This document shows, piece after piece, positions 1-8,418 of a stretch of DNA of 64,000 bases. Positions within the stretch are counted from its first letter, which is position 1, and the number at the start of each line of letters is the position of its first letter. A program made the position numbers and the translations under genes. The notes beneath the pieces were generated by a model. The model saw only the letters and a program-made list of their open reading frames with translations. It did not search any database and was not told the DNA's origin. The DNA is from Nocardia araoensis NBRC 100135 (GTDB taxonomy: Bacteria; Actinomycetota; Actinomycetes; Mycobacteriales; Mycobacteriaceae): contig NZ_BAFR01000189.1 of the NCBI RefSeq assembly GCF_000308435.1, forward strand, positions 62,001 through 126,000, read 5' to 3'.

Positions 1-66
1 TCGCGCACCCCGGCCCACTTTCCGGTTCGGCGTCGCCGGGCCGCGACCTATGGAAGGAATGAGACA

Positions 67-972
67 GTGACGATTTCGCGTGCTGTTCGCGGGGCGGTGA
101 CCGGTGTCGCCGCCGCATTGATCGCCGTGTTCCCGTCCACCACCACCGCATCGGCGGGCCCTGGACTCGTGCACACCGTGCACGACCGTTCCATGCAGCT
201 GTCGGCGGCGCCGAATGCACGGGACATCGGCGACTATCCCACCCAGGGCAACGGCAAACTCCGTACCGGCGTCGTCTTCCGCACCGACGCCCTGGACAAG
301 CTCACCGCCGCCGACCAGCAGAAGCTGATCACCTCCGGCATCACCGCGGTGATCGATTTCCGCAGCCCGAACGAGTCCGGGGCCAACCCCGACAAGGTTC
401 CGTCCTCGATTCCCACGCTCGCGCGTCCGGTGTACGACCCGGGCAACGACTTCTACCTGATGGTGGGCCGGGCGATACAGGGCGGTCCGGCCGTACAGCA
501 GCAGATGCTCGGCGACGGCAAGGCCGTGGGCATCATGCGCGACTACTACCGCTGGCTGGTCACCGACGCCACCGCTCGTTCGCAGTTCGGGACCGCCGTC
601 CGGGATATCGCGAACGCGAACGGACCGGTGCTGTTCCACTGCACCGCGGGCAAGGACCGCACCGGATGGATGACCGCGGTCCTGATGACGGCGCTCGGCG
701 TCCCGAAGGGTCAGGTGTACAAGGACTATCTGGAATCGAACGACAACCTGGCCGCGGGCAACAAGACGACGATGGACGGGCTGGTGGCCAAGGGCCTGGT
801 CACCGATCCCGCGTTGTTCGATCCGATCCTCGGCGTACGCGCCGAATATCTCGACGCCGCTTTCGACCAGGCCACCGCGTCCTTCGGATCGTTCGACCGG
901 TTCGTCACCGACGGACTCGGCGTCGACGGCGCGACGCTGGACGCGCTGAGAACCAAACTGCTGCCGCGGTAG
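67..972 (+). CDS. Secreted tyrosine/dual-specificity phosphatase (Y_phosphatase3 family)
   Basis: Predicted exported protein phosphatase of the bacterial Y_phosphatase3 family, the family of mycobacterial PtpB. Residues 1-31 form a signal peptide: a basic start, a hydrophobic run and an ASA-G type cleavage site. The catalytic loop HCTAGKDRTG is intact, with nucleophile Cys192 and phosphate-binding Arg198. The family-typical N-terminal N-x-R-D-I/L-G segment is present near residue 46 (NARDIGDY). The 301-residue length is normal for the family. The GTG start is chosen because GGAAGGAAT lies just upstream and the signal peptide begins there. The gene is followed by a strong hairpin, so it is probably monocistronic. 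The substrate is unknown; mycobacterial homologues act on phosphotyrosine and phosphoinositides in the host, but this protein could equally act at its own cell surface. Confidence 0.9.
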   Translation: MTISRAVRGAVTGVAAALIAVFPSTTTASAGPGLVHTVHDRSMQLSAAPNARDIGDYPTQGNGKLRTGVVFRTDALDKLTAADQQKLITSGITAVIDFRSPNESGANPDKVPSSIPTLARPVYDPGNDFYLMVGRAIQGGPAVQQQMLGDGKAVGIMRDYYRWLVTDATARSQFGTAVRDIANANGPVLFHCTAGKDRTGWMTAVLMTALGVPKGQVYKDYLESNDNLAAGNKTTMDGLVAKGLVTDPALFDPILGVRAEYLDAAFDQATASFGSFDRFVTDGLGVDGATLDALRTKLLPR

Positions 973-981
973 TCGATGACC

Positions 982-1021
982 GGAGCGGGGCCGGGTGGAG
1001 CATGTCCACCCGGCCCGCTCC
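982..1021 (+). terminator. Hairpin terminator after the secreted phosphatase
   Basis: A GC-rich inverted repeat starts 9 bp after the stop codon. The left arm (982-999) and right arm (1005-1021) pair over about 17 bp with one bulged G, around a short loop. No clear U-tract follows, which is common in actinobacteria. Confidence 0.7.
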
Positions 1022-1103
1022 GTCGTTGCGGGACACGGGAGACGGCGGCGCGGCCGGTCACGAACTCGTCATCGATGAGGCGGCCCGCCGCTAGCATGCA
1101 GAG

Positions 1104-1957
1104 GTGGCTGCTTCCGCTGGAGCGCGCCAGGTGCGTGTCGGTGAGCTCGTTTTCGACGTCGACGTCCATCGCTGTCCTGGTGAAGTCGATGCCGTTCTCT
1201 TGCATGGCTTTCCGCAGAGCGCCGCCTCTTGGGAGGCGGTGTCCGCGCGACTCGCCGCCCACGGTGTGTCGACCTGGGCGCCGAATCAGCGCGGCTATTC
1301 GGCCGGCGCCCGGCCCGACGGTGTCGAGGCTTACCGGTTGGCCGAGTTGGTCTCCGATGTTCTTGGTCTCTGTGACGAACTGGCGCTCGATTCGGTGCAT
1401 CTGGTCGGACACGATTGGGGTGCGGTCGTCGCGTGGGCCGTCGCCGCTCGACATGCCGAGCGTGTCGCATCCTTGACGGCCGTATCCATGCCGCACCCGG
1501 CGGCCTTCGCACGGTGCTCGCCGAGGACCCCGAGCAGCGCCAGAAATCCAGCTATGTGGATTTTCTTCGCCACCCTGGCACGGAGGACGTGCTGACCGCC
1601 AACGGCGGAGCGAGCCTGCGGCTCGGTTTCGGCGACGCCGTGGCGTCCGAGGTCGCGGACCGTCACATCGCCCGCTTGCTCCAGCCTGGCGCGATGGCGG
1701 CCGCGCTGAACTGGTATCGCGCCATCGGTGACGACTGGCTGCACGTGCCGCGGGTGAGTGTTCCGACGACGGTGGTGTGGGGCGGCGAGGATATCGCGGT
1801 GGCACGGGCGGGCATCGACTTGTGCGGCGAGTTCGTCGACGCCGACTACAGCTTGCTGGTCTTGGACGACAAAGGCCATTGGTTGCCGGAGCAGGCGCCC
1901 GGCGAGGTGACCGCGGCGATTCTCGCGCGCGTGGAAACCGCACGGCCACCGCGCTAG
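1104..1957 (+). pseudogene. Alpha/beta hydrolase (epoxide-hydrolase type), frameshifted
   Basis: One alpha/beta-hydrolase gene split over two frames. The first part (GTG at 1104) carries the oxyanion motif HGFPQ (residues 34-38) and the nucleophile elbow GHDWG with Asp104, as in epoxide hydrolases and haloalkane dehalogenases. After MPHPAAFAR the frame is lost near 1505-1515. The rest continues in another frame as LAEDPEQRQKSSYVDF and runs to 1957, with the acid region VVWGGED and the catalytic-His motif GHWLPEQ. Restoring a single base at the break would rebuild a normal protein of about 284 residues. All catalytic elements survive, so the lesion is either very recent or a sequencing error. 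The uncorrected first frame ends at 1595 with an unrelated tail. Confidence 0.8.
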
Positions 1958-2142
1958 ATCGGTGCTGCGGCCTACGGTGGCATGCGACATCACCCCCCTG
2001 ACCGATGTGGTGTCCGACTTCGGGCACAGCACGTCTACTTCTCAGTGGTGATGTGCCGAGCGTGGCGGGTCGCGACACTGGAAATACGCCGGTCGGCGCA
2101 TCGCTACGGCGTCGGCGTCGAGTCGAGTGAGGGAGTAGGTCG

Positions 2143-2343
2143 ATGGAACAGCAGGAGTGGCGCGGAACGGTCGTGAAGAAGTCGCGCGGATTGCTGGACG
2201 GGGCGAATCTGTACCGACGCTTGCACATTCGCTTGCCGGACGGCAGCACGAGAAGGATTCGCGTGGACCGAGCGTTGTGGGAGACGCTGGAGGTCGGCGA
2301 CTCGGTGACCAAGCGGGCTGGAGCCGATCCGGTCAGGGACTGA
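2143..2343 (+). CDS. Small conserved hypothetical protein (DUF7489-like)
   Basis: A 66-residue soluble protein preceded by GAGGGAG 6-7 nt before the ATG. It is rich in basic residues and reads like a small beta-barrel, with WRGTVVKKSRGLLDG, then YRRLHIRLPDG, then alternating hydrophobic strands. From memory it resembles the DUF7489 family of small actinobacterial proteins of unknown role. No catalytic motif is visible. It stands alone between the hydrolase pseudogene and the oppositely oriented phosphatase, so context gives no clue to function. Confidence 0.65.
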   Translation: MEQQEWRGTVVKKSRGLLDGANLYRRLHIRLPDGSTRRIRVDRALWETLEVGDSVTKRAGADPVRD

Positions 2344-2397
2344 CCTGCCGGAGCGGCTCGGTTGTGCGTCCGTCAGGAGTGGCGCAGAGGCGATCTC

Positions 2398-3183
2398 TTA
2401 TTCCGGCGCGATCAACACTTCACGCAGACGCACCAGTTCCGCGGTGGTGAGCCCGCTGCTCAGCAACCATTCCGCTGCGCCGCCGTGGTCAGCGGACAGT
2501 TTCGCGAGGAAACGCCCCATCACCTCGGCCTCGACGCCGAGAATGCCGGTACTCACCGGGGGCAGCCCGGTGTAGGACGGGAGCGCGTCGAGCCGGTCGC
2601 GGACCCGGTGCATGCGTTCACCGGTCAGGGCGTAGTCGGCCGCGATCGCCTCCGGCGGTACGCCCACCGCGTCCAGCAGCACCGCCGCCAGCACGCCGGT
2701 GCGGTCCTTGCCCGCCGCGCAGTGGAACAGCACCGAGTGGCTACCCGAGTCGACGACCAGGCGTACCGCCGCGACGACGGAGTCGGCGCTGCCCGCCAGC
2801 AACTTCTCGTACAGGTCCACCAGATCCACCCGGCTGGAATCGGGCACCAGATCTCGTGCCGCCAGCGAGGATTGCGGCGATTTCCGCACCGGCAGGCAGA
2901 CCCGCCGCACGTCGGCGCCGGCCAGCAGGCCGTAGCCCTCGCGCTCCACCTCGTCGGGCAGCCGCAGATCGATCAGGGTGCGCAGACCGATCGGCCCGAG
3001 CAGTTTGGCCAGGTCGGACTCGGTGAGATTCTGCGGCGTGCTGGAACGGTAGACGACCCCGAAACGAGTGGCGCCCCCGCCCCGCACGGGCAGCCCGCCC
3101 AGGTCGCGGACATTATCGATCTGGGCGAACTCGACCCACCGTTCCTGTGGCGCGGTGGATTCGCCCGTGATGTCAGTGGGCAC
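2398..3183 (-). CDS. Cytoplasmic tyrosine/serine phosphatase (Y_phosphatase3)
   Basis: A 261-residue phosphatase of the same family as the gene at 67, but without a signal peptide. The active-site loop is HCAAGKDRTG with Cys155 and Arg161. The upstream family motif NVRDLGG is at residues 24-30. The GTG start overlaps the last 11 bp of the PPDK-like gene, so the two are translationally coupled. PPDK-type enzymes are controlled by phosphorylation in plants, and PPDK regulators in bacteria are bifunctional kinase/phosphorylases; whether this phosphatase acts on its partner is only a guess from the overlap. It could instead process an unrelated phosphoprotein or phospholipid. Confidence 0.88.
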   Translation of the reverse strand: MPTDITGESTAPQERWVEFAQIDNVRDLGGLPVRGGGATRFGVVYRSSTPQNLTESDLAKLLGPIGLRTLIDLRLPDEVEREGYGLLAGADVRRVCLPVRKSPQSSLAARDLVPDSSRVDLVDLYEKLLAGSADSVVAAVRLVVDSGSHSVLFHCAAGKDRTGVLAAVLLDAVGVPPEAIAADYALTGERMHRVRDRLDALPSYTGLPPVSTGILGVEAEVMGRFLAKLSADHGGAAEWLLSSGLTTAELVRLREVLIAPE

Positions 3184-5335
3184 GGCCGGCCGCCGCCTCG
3201 TCGGCGCGGTTCAGGCCGCACAGTCCGATCAGGTCCTCGTGCAGCTCGAACCACACGGTGTGGTAGCTGTCGAGCACGGGTCGCGCGACCCATGCGTGAT
3301 CACCGGCGGCGATCCGCTCGATCGCCTGCGCGAAGCGGGCGGAGTACCGGGCCAGCCGCGGCGCGACGTCGCCGATCCGCCGCAGCAGCGGTTGCACGGC
3401 ATGGTGCAGGTCGGTCAGCCTGGTCAGGACCGCACCGTCGTACTCGGCGTCGGCGTGGTCGTTGACGGTGGCCGGGTCCTTCATCTGCCATGCGGTGACG
3501 ATTTCTTTCAACACACCGTTGAACTCGCAGAATTCGGCATAGACGGAGGCGATCGCGGCCCGATCGACTGCCCGTCGCTCCAGCGTCAGCAGGCCATCCA
3601 GGTGTCGGCGGCCTTCCGGTGTGAGCCGCACGCCGATCGGTGTCGCTGCGCACCAGCCCCCGGCCACCAGTTCTTCGCATCGAGCGGCGACGGTCTCGGT
3701 GGGCGCGCCTACGCCCGCGGCCAGCGCGTCGTGAGCGGCCCGGCCTTTGATGCCGATCAGCCGCAGCAGACCGAGGTCGGGAATGTCCGTCACCGTCGCC
3801 GGTGCTGCCGCGTGTGCCTTCGCCGAGGCGTCGGTCGCCCGCGCGTCGAGCCAGGTCGCCAACCCGTCGATGTCGGTGCCCGCCCACCCGGCCAATCGTG
3901 CGACGTCGGCGAGGGTGGCGGCATCCACGGGTTTGCCTTCGACCCGGCCCGGCCAGACCGTGCCCGCGCCGCCGTCCACGGTCACCACCCGACCAGCCAG
4001 TGCCGCGACGACACCGGGGCCGCACCCGACCACGCACGGCCTGCCGATCTCGCGACCGACCAGCGCGGCATGCGAAGTGGCTCCGCCCAATTCGGTGACG
4101 ATCGCCTTGGCGGCGATCATGCCGTGCAGGTCGTCGGGGCTGGTGGTCGGGCGTACGAGGATCACGTCCTCGCCCGCCTCCGCGCGGCGCTCGGCCTCGT
4201 GCGGATCGGTGACGACGACACCCGAGGCCAGGCCGGGACACGCCGCTTCGCCGCGAGCAAGCGGTGTCCCGCTGTAGTCCCCGGTCGCCGGACGCAGCAC
4301 GGTGCGCACCTGGTCGGCGGTGATCCGCTTCAGTGCCTCGTCGGCGCCGATGAGCCCTTCCTCGGCCATCGCCACCGCGGCGCGCACGGCCGCGCGCGCC
4401 GAGCGCTTGGCGGGCCGCGACTGCAACAGCCACAAGGCGCCGGATTCGACGGTGAATTCGATGTCCTGGATATCGCGGCCATCGCGTTCCAGCAGGCCTG
4501 CCGCCGCGACGAGTTCGGCGTGCACCCGGGGCAGCAGCGTCGCCAGTTCGTCGAGCGGTCGCGGAGTGGTCCGGCCGGACACCACGTCCTCCCCCTGCCC
4601 GCCCACCAGCCATTCGCCGAACAGCGCGCGTTCCCCGGTGTTCGGGTTGCGGCTGAACAGCACGCCGGTGCCGGACTCGTCGTCGAGGTTGCCGAAGACC
4701 ATGGCTTGGACGGTGACGGCGGTACCCAAGGTTCCCGGCACGCCGCGATTGCGTCGATACGTCTGCGCCCGAGGCGAATCCCAGGACCGGAACACCGCGC
4801 TGATGGCCGCGCGCAACTGCTCCCAGGGATCCTCCGGCACCGCACCGGCAGGGTCGCCAAGCACGGTTTCGCGATATTGGGCGCGGAACCGCTCCCGGGT
4901 GTCGGCCGCGTAGCCCGGGTTCCCGGTCTCCGCCGCCAGCGCTCGCGCTACCGCCTCGTTCATGCCGAGGTTCAGCACCGTGTCCATCATCCCGGGCATG
5001 CTCACCGCGGCGCCCGAGCGGACCGATACCAGCAGCGGGCGGGTGCCGGAGCCGAAAACACGTCCGGTGCCCCGCTCCAGGGCCGCGATGCCCGCTCGGA
5101 CACCGTGCCAGATGTCCTCGCCGATCTCCCCGCGCGTCGAGAAGTCGGCCCAACCCTCGATGGTGATGACGAACGCGGGCGGCACCGACAGGCCGAGCGC
5201 GCGCATGCGGTTGACGCTCCACGCCTTCCCACCGATGCGGTCCCGGGACAGCGAACAGGCGCCGTCGAGTTCGACGACCGGCCCCGCGCCCGCTGCCTCG
5301 TCGTTTCGCTCCACTAGCTCTGCTCCGGCCGTCAT
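3173..5335 (-). CDS. PPDK/PEP-synthase-like phosphotransferase lacking the PEP-binding barrel
   Basis: A 720-residue protein related to pyruvate, phosphate dikinase. Residues about 15-350 are the ATP-grasp nucleotide-binding domain (GGKAWSVNRMRALGLSVPP near the start; SVRSGAAVSMPGMMDTVLNLG further on). The swivelling phosphohistidine domain follows, with GGATSHAALVGREIGRPC and the catalytic His at about 422. True PPDK (about 875 residues) then has a TIM-barrel PEP/pyruvate domain. Here the last 220 residues are instead a winged-helix-like segment (LLRLIGIKGRAAHDAL) followed by helical sequence. The ATG is fixed by AAGGAG 5 nt upstream. It forms an operon with the downstream phosphatase. The ATP-to-His chemistry should be intact; the acceptor of the phosphate is not evident. 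Confidence 0.85.
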   Translation of the reverse strand: MTAGAELVERNDEAAGAGPVVELDGACSLSRDRIGGKAWSVNRMRALGLSVPPAFVITIEGWADFSTRGEIGEDIWHGVRAGIAALERGTGRVFGSGTRPLLVSVRSGAAVSMPGMMDTVLNLGMNEAVARALAAETGNPGYAADTRERFRAQYRETVLGDPAGAVPEDPWEQLRAAISAVFRSWDSPRAQTYRRNRGVPGTLGTAVTVQAMVFGNLDDESGTGVLFSRNPNTGERALFGEWLVGGQGEDVVSGRTTPRPLDELATLLPRVHAELVAAAGLLERDGRDIQDIEFTVESGALWLLQSRPAKRSARAAVRAAVAMAEEGLIGADEALKRITADQVRTVLRPATGDYSGTPLARGEAACPGLASGVVVTDPHEAERRAEAGEDVILVRPTTSPDDLHGMIAAKAIVTELGGATSHAALVGREIGRPCVVGCGPGVVAALAGRVVTVDGGAGTVWPGRVEGKPVDAATLADVARLAGWAGTDIDGLATWLDARATDASAKAHAAAPATVTDIPDLGLLRLIGIKGRAAHDALAAGVGAPTETVAARCEELVAGGWCAATPIGVRLTPEGRRHLDGLLTLERRAVDRAAIASVYAEFCEFNGVLKEIVTAWQMKDPATVNDHADAEYDGAVLTRLTDLHHAVQPLLRRIGDVAPRLARYSARFAQAIERIAAGDHAWVARPVLDSYHTVWFELHEDLIGLCGLNRADEAAAGRAH

Positions 5336-5691
5336 GTCACTCCTTAGCAATCACTGAACGCGCTGCGCTCCAGCGCGATTCGGATCTCCTGCGACGGACC
5401 GTGCCCGGCGCGAACCGCGGCGCACACCTGTCGCTCGATTCGAGCCTGCCGTGCCGCCGGTCACCTGCCGTACCCGTGGTCCCGGTGAGCAGGACGACCG
5501 GCGCCGCATGAGCCGACCGGCCCGCTGTCCGAAGCTGCCGGGCGCTGCCCTCGGCGCGCAGCGCCGCGCCGGTGCCGATATCCGCACGGGGCGGCGCTGC
5601 GCGATCTCTCGACCGGGATCGGGTTCCCGGTCAGCGGGATGTCCGGCGGCGATCGGACCGTATCGAGCTGCCGGTGCGGCACGATCGGGGC
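5336..5691. other. Divergent spacer, with a possible gene scrap
   Basis: This 356-bp region separates the leftward PPDK-like gene from the rightward acyl-CoA ligase and should hold both promoters. On the minus strand, about 5344-5455, a short open stretch reads as a plausible helix (RQARIERQVCAAVRAGHG, then IRIALERSAFSDC) and stops 8 bp before the PPDK-like start. It is cut off upstream by a TGA. It may be the C-terminal remnant of a lost first gene of that operon, or a very short ORF; I cannot tell. Confidence 0.35.
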
Positions 5692-7320
5692 ATGGATCGA
5701 CGGCGGGCGGCCGGTGGGCTCGGAACAGGATCGGCTTCCGCGCCCGACCGTCCGCAGCACGACTCCGCGACGATTCCGGCGGTGCTGGCCGAGCGGGCAC
5801 GCCGCGACGGCGCGCGGCTCGCGGTGATAGCGCCGGGGCAGCTGACCTACGCCGAACTCGCCGCGGCGGCGCAGCGCGTCACCCGGGCGGTGCTGGCGCG
5901 ATCGGTGCGGCCCGGTGACCGGGTGGCGATCTGGGCGCCCAACACCCCGCGATGGATAGTCGCCGCGCTCGGCGTGCTCGGCGCGGGCGCGACGCTCGTG
6001 CCCATCGGCACCCGCCTGCGCGGTCCAGAGGCCGCCGACATCCTCGCGCGCACCCGCTGCCGCATGCTCCTGACCGTGGGTGCGTTCCTCGGCGTCGATT
6101 ACCCGGAAATGCTGCGCCAGGCCGGGCGCTCGCTGCCGGAGTTGCGGACCACCGTCCTGCTCGACGAGGTGTCCGAGGATTTCTCGTGGTCGCGTTTTCT
6201 TGCGCTCGGCGACGAAGTATCCGTCGCAGAGGCATGTGCCCGGAGCCGGTCCGTACACCCGGATTCGGTCTCCGACATCCTCTTCACCTCCGGCACCACC
6301 GGAATACCGAAAGGCGTGCCGTCCACCCACCGGCAGACGATCGAGGCGTTCAGCCACTGGGCCGACGCGGTCACCCTGTCCGGCGAGGACAGATATCTGC
6401 TGGTCAACCCCTTCTCGCACACCTTCGGCTACAAGGCGGGGATCATCGCGTGCCTGCTGCGCGGCGCCGCCATGGCGCCGATGGACCGATTCGAGCCGGA
6501 GCAAGTGTTCGATGTGATCGAGCGCCGCCAGATCACCGTGCTGACCGGTCCTCCGACCCTCTTCCACGACCTGCTCGCGCACGGCGGTCCAGTCGGCCGC
6601 GATCTGAGTTCCCTGCGCCTGGCGGGCACGGGCGGTTCGAGCGTGCCGACCGAATCGGTCGAGCGAATCCGCCGAGAACTGGGCGTCGAAAAGGTCTTCA
6701 CCGGTTACGGGTTGACCGAATCCACCGGCGTCGCCACGGTCTGCACCCCCGACGCCCCCGCGAGACTCCTCGCCGCCACCGCAGGAAAGGCGCTGCCCGG
6801 CGTGCGGATTCGGATCGTGGACGATTCCGGACGACCGCTACCGGTCGGATCACCCGGCGAGATCGTGATCTCCGGCCCCAACGTGATGCACGGCTACCTC
6901 GACGACCCCGCCGCGACAACGTCCGCCATCGACTCGGGTGGCTGGTTGCACACCGGCGACATCGGCACCCTCGACACCGACGGCTACCTCCGCATCACCG
7001 ACCGCCGCACCGATACGTTCATCGTGGGCGGATTCACCGTCCACCCCGCCGAGATCGAGCGAATCCTGCACACCCGCCCCGACATAGCCGAGGCCGCGGT
7101 AGTCGGCGTCCCCGACGCTCGTCTCGGCGAAGTCGCCCACGCCTACGTCGTCCCCCACGGCCTCACCGAAATCGACCCCGCAGAGATCATCGCGTGGAGC
7201 CGCACCCGTATGGCCGGATTCAAGACCCCCCGCCACATCGAGGTCGTAGCCGCACTACCGCGAAACGCCAGCGGCAAAGTCCTCAAACGCGTCCTGCGCT
7301 CGCAAGGGTCCCAGTCCTGA
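5692..7320 (+). CDS. Acyl-CoA ligase, FadD3-like
   Basis: A 542-residue AMP-forming carboxylate-CoA ligase. The P-loop motif FTSGTTGIPKGVPSTHR and the adenylate-binding A8 region LHTGDIGTLDTDGYLRITDR are intact, as is the C-terminal catalytic lysine motif NASGKVLKR. The segment NPFSHTFGYKAGIIACLL closely resembles FadD3, the ligase that activates the CD-ring propionate of cholesterol (HIP) in Mycobacterium and Rhodococcus. No other HIP-catabolism gene is next to it, so the substrate may differ; related ligases activate many fatty and alicyclic acids. The ATG at 5692 is preferred over upstream starts because homology begins shortly after it. Confidence 0.82.
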   Translation: MDRRRAAGGLGTGSASAPDRPQHDSATIPAVLAERARRDGARLAVIAPGQLTYAELAAAAQRVTRAVLARSVRPGDRVAIWAPNTPRWIVAALGVLGAGATLVPIGTRLRGPEAADILARTRCRMLLTVGAFLGVDYPEMLRQAGRSLPELRTTVLLDEVSEDFSWSRFLALGDEVSVAEACARSRSVHPDSVSDILFTSGTTGIPKGVPSTHRQTIEAFSHWADAVTLSGEDRYLLVNPFSHTFGYKAGIIACLLRGAAMAPMDRFEPEQVFDVIERRQITVLTGPPTLFHDLLAHGGPVGRDLSSLRLAGTGGSSVPTESVERIRRELGVEKVFTGYGLTESTGVATVCTPDAPARLLAATAGKALPGVRIRIVDDSGRPLPVGSPGEIVISGPNVMHGYLDDPAATTSAIDSGGWLHTGDIGTLDTDGYLRITDRRTDTFIVGGFTVHPAEIERILHTRPDIAEAAVVGVPDARLGEVAHAYVVPHGLTEIDPAEIIAWSRTRMAGFKTPRHIEVVAALPRNASGKVLKRVLRSQGSQS

Positions 7321-7369
7321 GCACTTCAGAGCCCTGCCCACGCCTACAACGGTGCCCGTTGGGTGTGCC

Positions 7370-7765
7370 CTACGAGGCGGCGGTGGACCCGGAGACTTCC
7401 ACTCGGCGCTCTATCGCTTCGAAAATTCCGATATCGGTCTTCTTCTGCCACTCGGGCAACTGCTCCCACGGCGCGATATAGCCAGGCTTCGGGTCCGGTA
7501 TCCGCGCCAGAATCTGCCCGATCCAGCAGATCGCCACGAATTGCCCTTTCAGCTCCGGACTCAGGCGCGCTGCCGCATTCCGCGTGAGTTCGAGGAAGGC
7601 GACCACCTGACCGTAGACCGCCGCCGCACTGGCCCGCTCCCAGTCCCGCACGTCCTCCCAGGGAGCCATGTAACCGTCCTTCGGCGTACCCGGATAGTAA
7701 GCGGTGACGCCGGCGATCCAGGCTTCGCGGAAGACCCTGCCGCCATGGTCGTCGTCATTACTCAC
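7370..7765 (-). CDS. Small protein with two RyR-like repeats
   Basis: A 131-residue protein made of two similar segments. Each has a tryptophan helix, then a P-x-P/K-x-G-Y-(M/I)-A-P-W-E motif, then an acidic/aromatic (D/E)-W-(E/Q) helix: GYMAPWEDVRDWERASAAAV and GYIAPWEQLPEWQKKTDIGI. This resembles the RyR domain found in phage and bacterial conflict proteins (typical core: PxWEDxPEWQRxS). I base the match on memory of the motif only. The GTG at 7765 has AGGAG 4 nt upstream; an ATG at 7777 overlaps the stop of the preceding gene and is an alternative. It is the last gene of the three-gene operon with the 2H phosphoesterase and the HTH-TPR regulator. Function unknown. Confidence 0.65.
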   Translation of the reverse strand: MSNDDDHGGRVFREAWIAGVTAYYPGTPKDGYMAPWEDVRDWERASAAAVYGQVVAFLELTRNAAARLSPELKGQFVAICWIGQILARIPDPKPGYIAPWEQLPEWQKKTDIGIFEAIERRVEVSGSTAAS

Positions 7766-7776
7766 AGTGCTCCTCA

Positions 7777-8418
7777 TCAATGGGGGACCGACGAACATGT
7801 CGGCGGGTTTTGGTCGCCAGTCAGCGGGATGCGCGCCGTGATTTTCCACGAGTACGAGTGGTCATGGCGTTCCAAGGCCACCATGACCGCCTCGGTAACC
7901 GCCACCGCCACCCTTTCGATCGTCGGATTCGTTCTCACAGCAATGGCAGCGGCCTTAGCCGACAGATCACCGCCGAGCGGATAGGCGATCGTTATATGCG
8001 GTTCGGAGAGCGAATCTTTCACTGGTGCGTCCGGGAAGACGGCCCGTGTTGCCATGCGCAGAGTGTCGCGGAGGGCGCGTACCGGCTCGGCAGGAACGAC
8101 CGCGAACCCTAACGCACCCCGCAGGTCGGCGAGACGCTCAACGGTCACAGTGAAAGGTTTCTGATATCGACCAGCGCTTCGTGCCGCCCGCTCGACGGAT
8201 TCGAGTTGTTCCGGTGAACTTTGGCCGTCGTAGGCAATACGGTCGAGCGTCAGATGCAGACCATCCGGGTGAACCGGATAGAAGGAATCGGCATCCAACA
8301 CCTGCTGGCAGCGTTCAGCTAGTGATCGTACGTTGGGAGCGTTTTCGAAAGTCAAGAACCAGTAGTGACCGAGCAGGCCGACCCGCCGCTCCTGCTCTTG
8401 AACGTGCGAGCTATCCAT
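7777..8418 (-). CDS. 2H phosphoesterase (2'-5' RNA ligase / cyclic phosphodiesterase-like)
   Basis: A 213-residue member of the 2H superfamily, with the two defining motifs H-x-T: HLTLDR (His55, Thr57) and HITIAY (His141, Thr143). These enzymes open 2',3'-cyclic or 2'-5' phosphodiester bonds in RNA or small nucleotides; some cut signalling nucleotides. The substrate cannot be read from sequence. The ATG at 8418 overlaps the end of the regulator gene by 8 bp, and its own stop overlaps an ATG of the next gene, so all three are probably translated together. There is no signal peptide. Confidence 0.8.
   Translation of the reverse strand: MDSSHVQEQERRVGLLGHYWFLTFENAPNVRSLAERCQQVLDADSFYPVHPDGLHLTLDRIAYDGQSSPEQLESVERAARSAGRYQKPFTVTVERLADLRGALGFAVVPAEPVRALRDTLRMATRAVFPDAPVKDSLSEPHITIAYPLGGDLSAKAAAIAVRTNPTIERVAVAVTEAVMVALERHDHSYSWKITARIPLTGDQNPPTCSSVPH

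Noticed and set aside
3068..5317. A 749-codon open frame antisense to the PPDK-like gene
   Set aside because: Shadow of a high-GC gene; the opposite strand has clear domains and a ribosome site.
5336..5691. KstR or KstR2 operator upstream of the FadD3-like gene
   Set aside because: No AACnnGTT or AAGnnCTT type palindrome of the expected kind is visible in the spacer.
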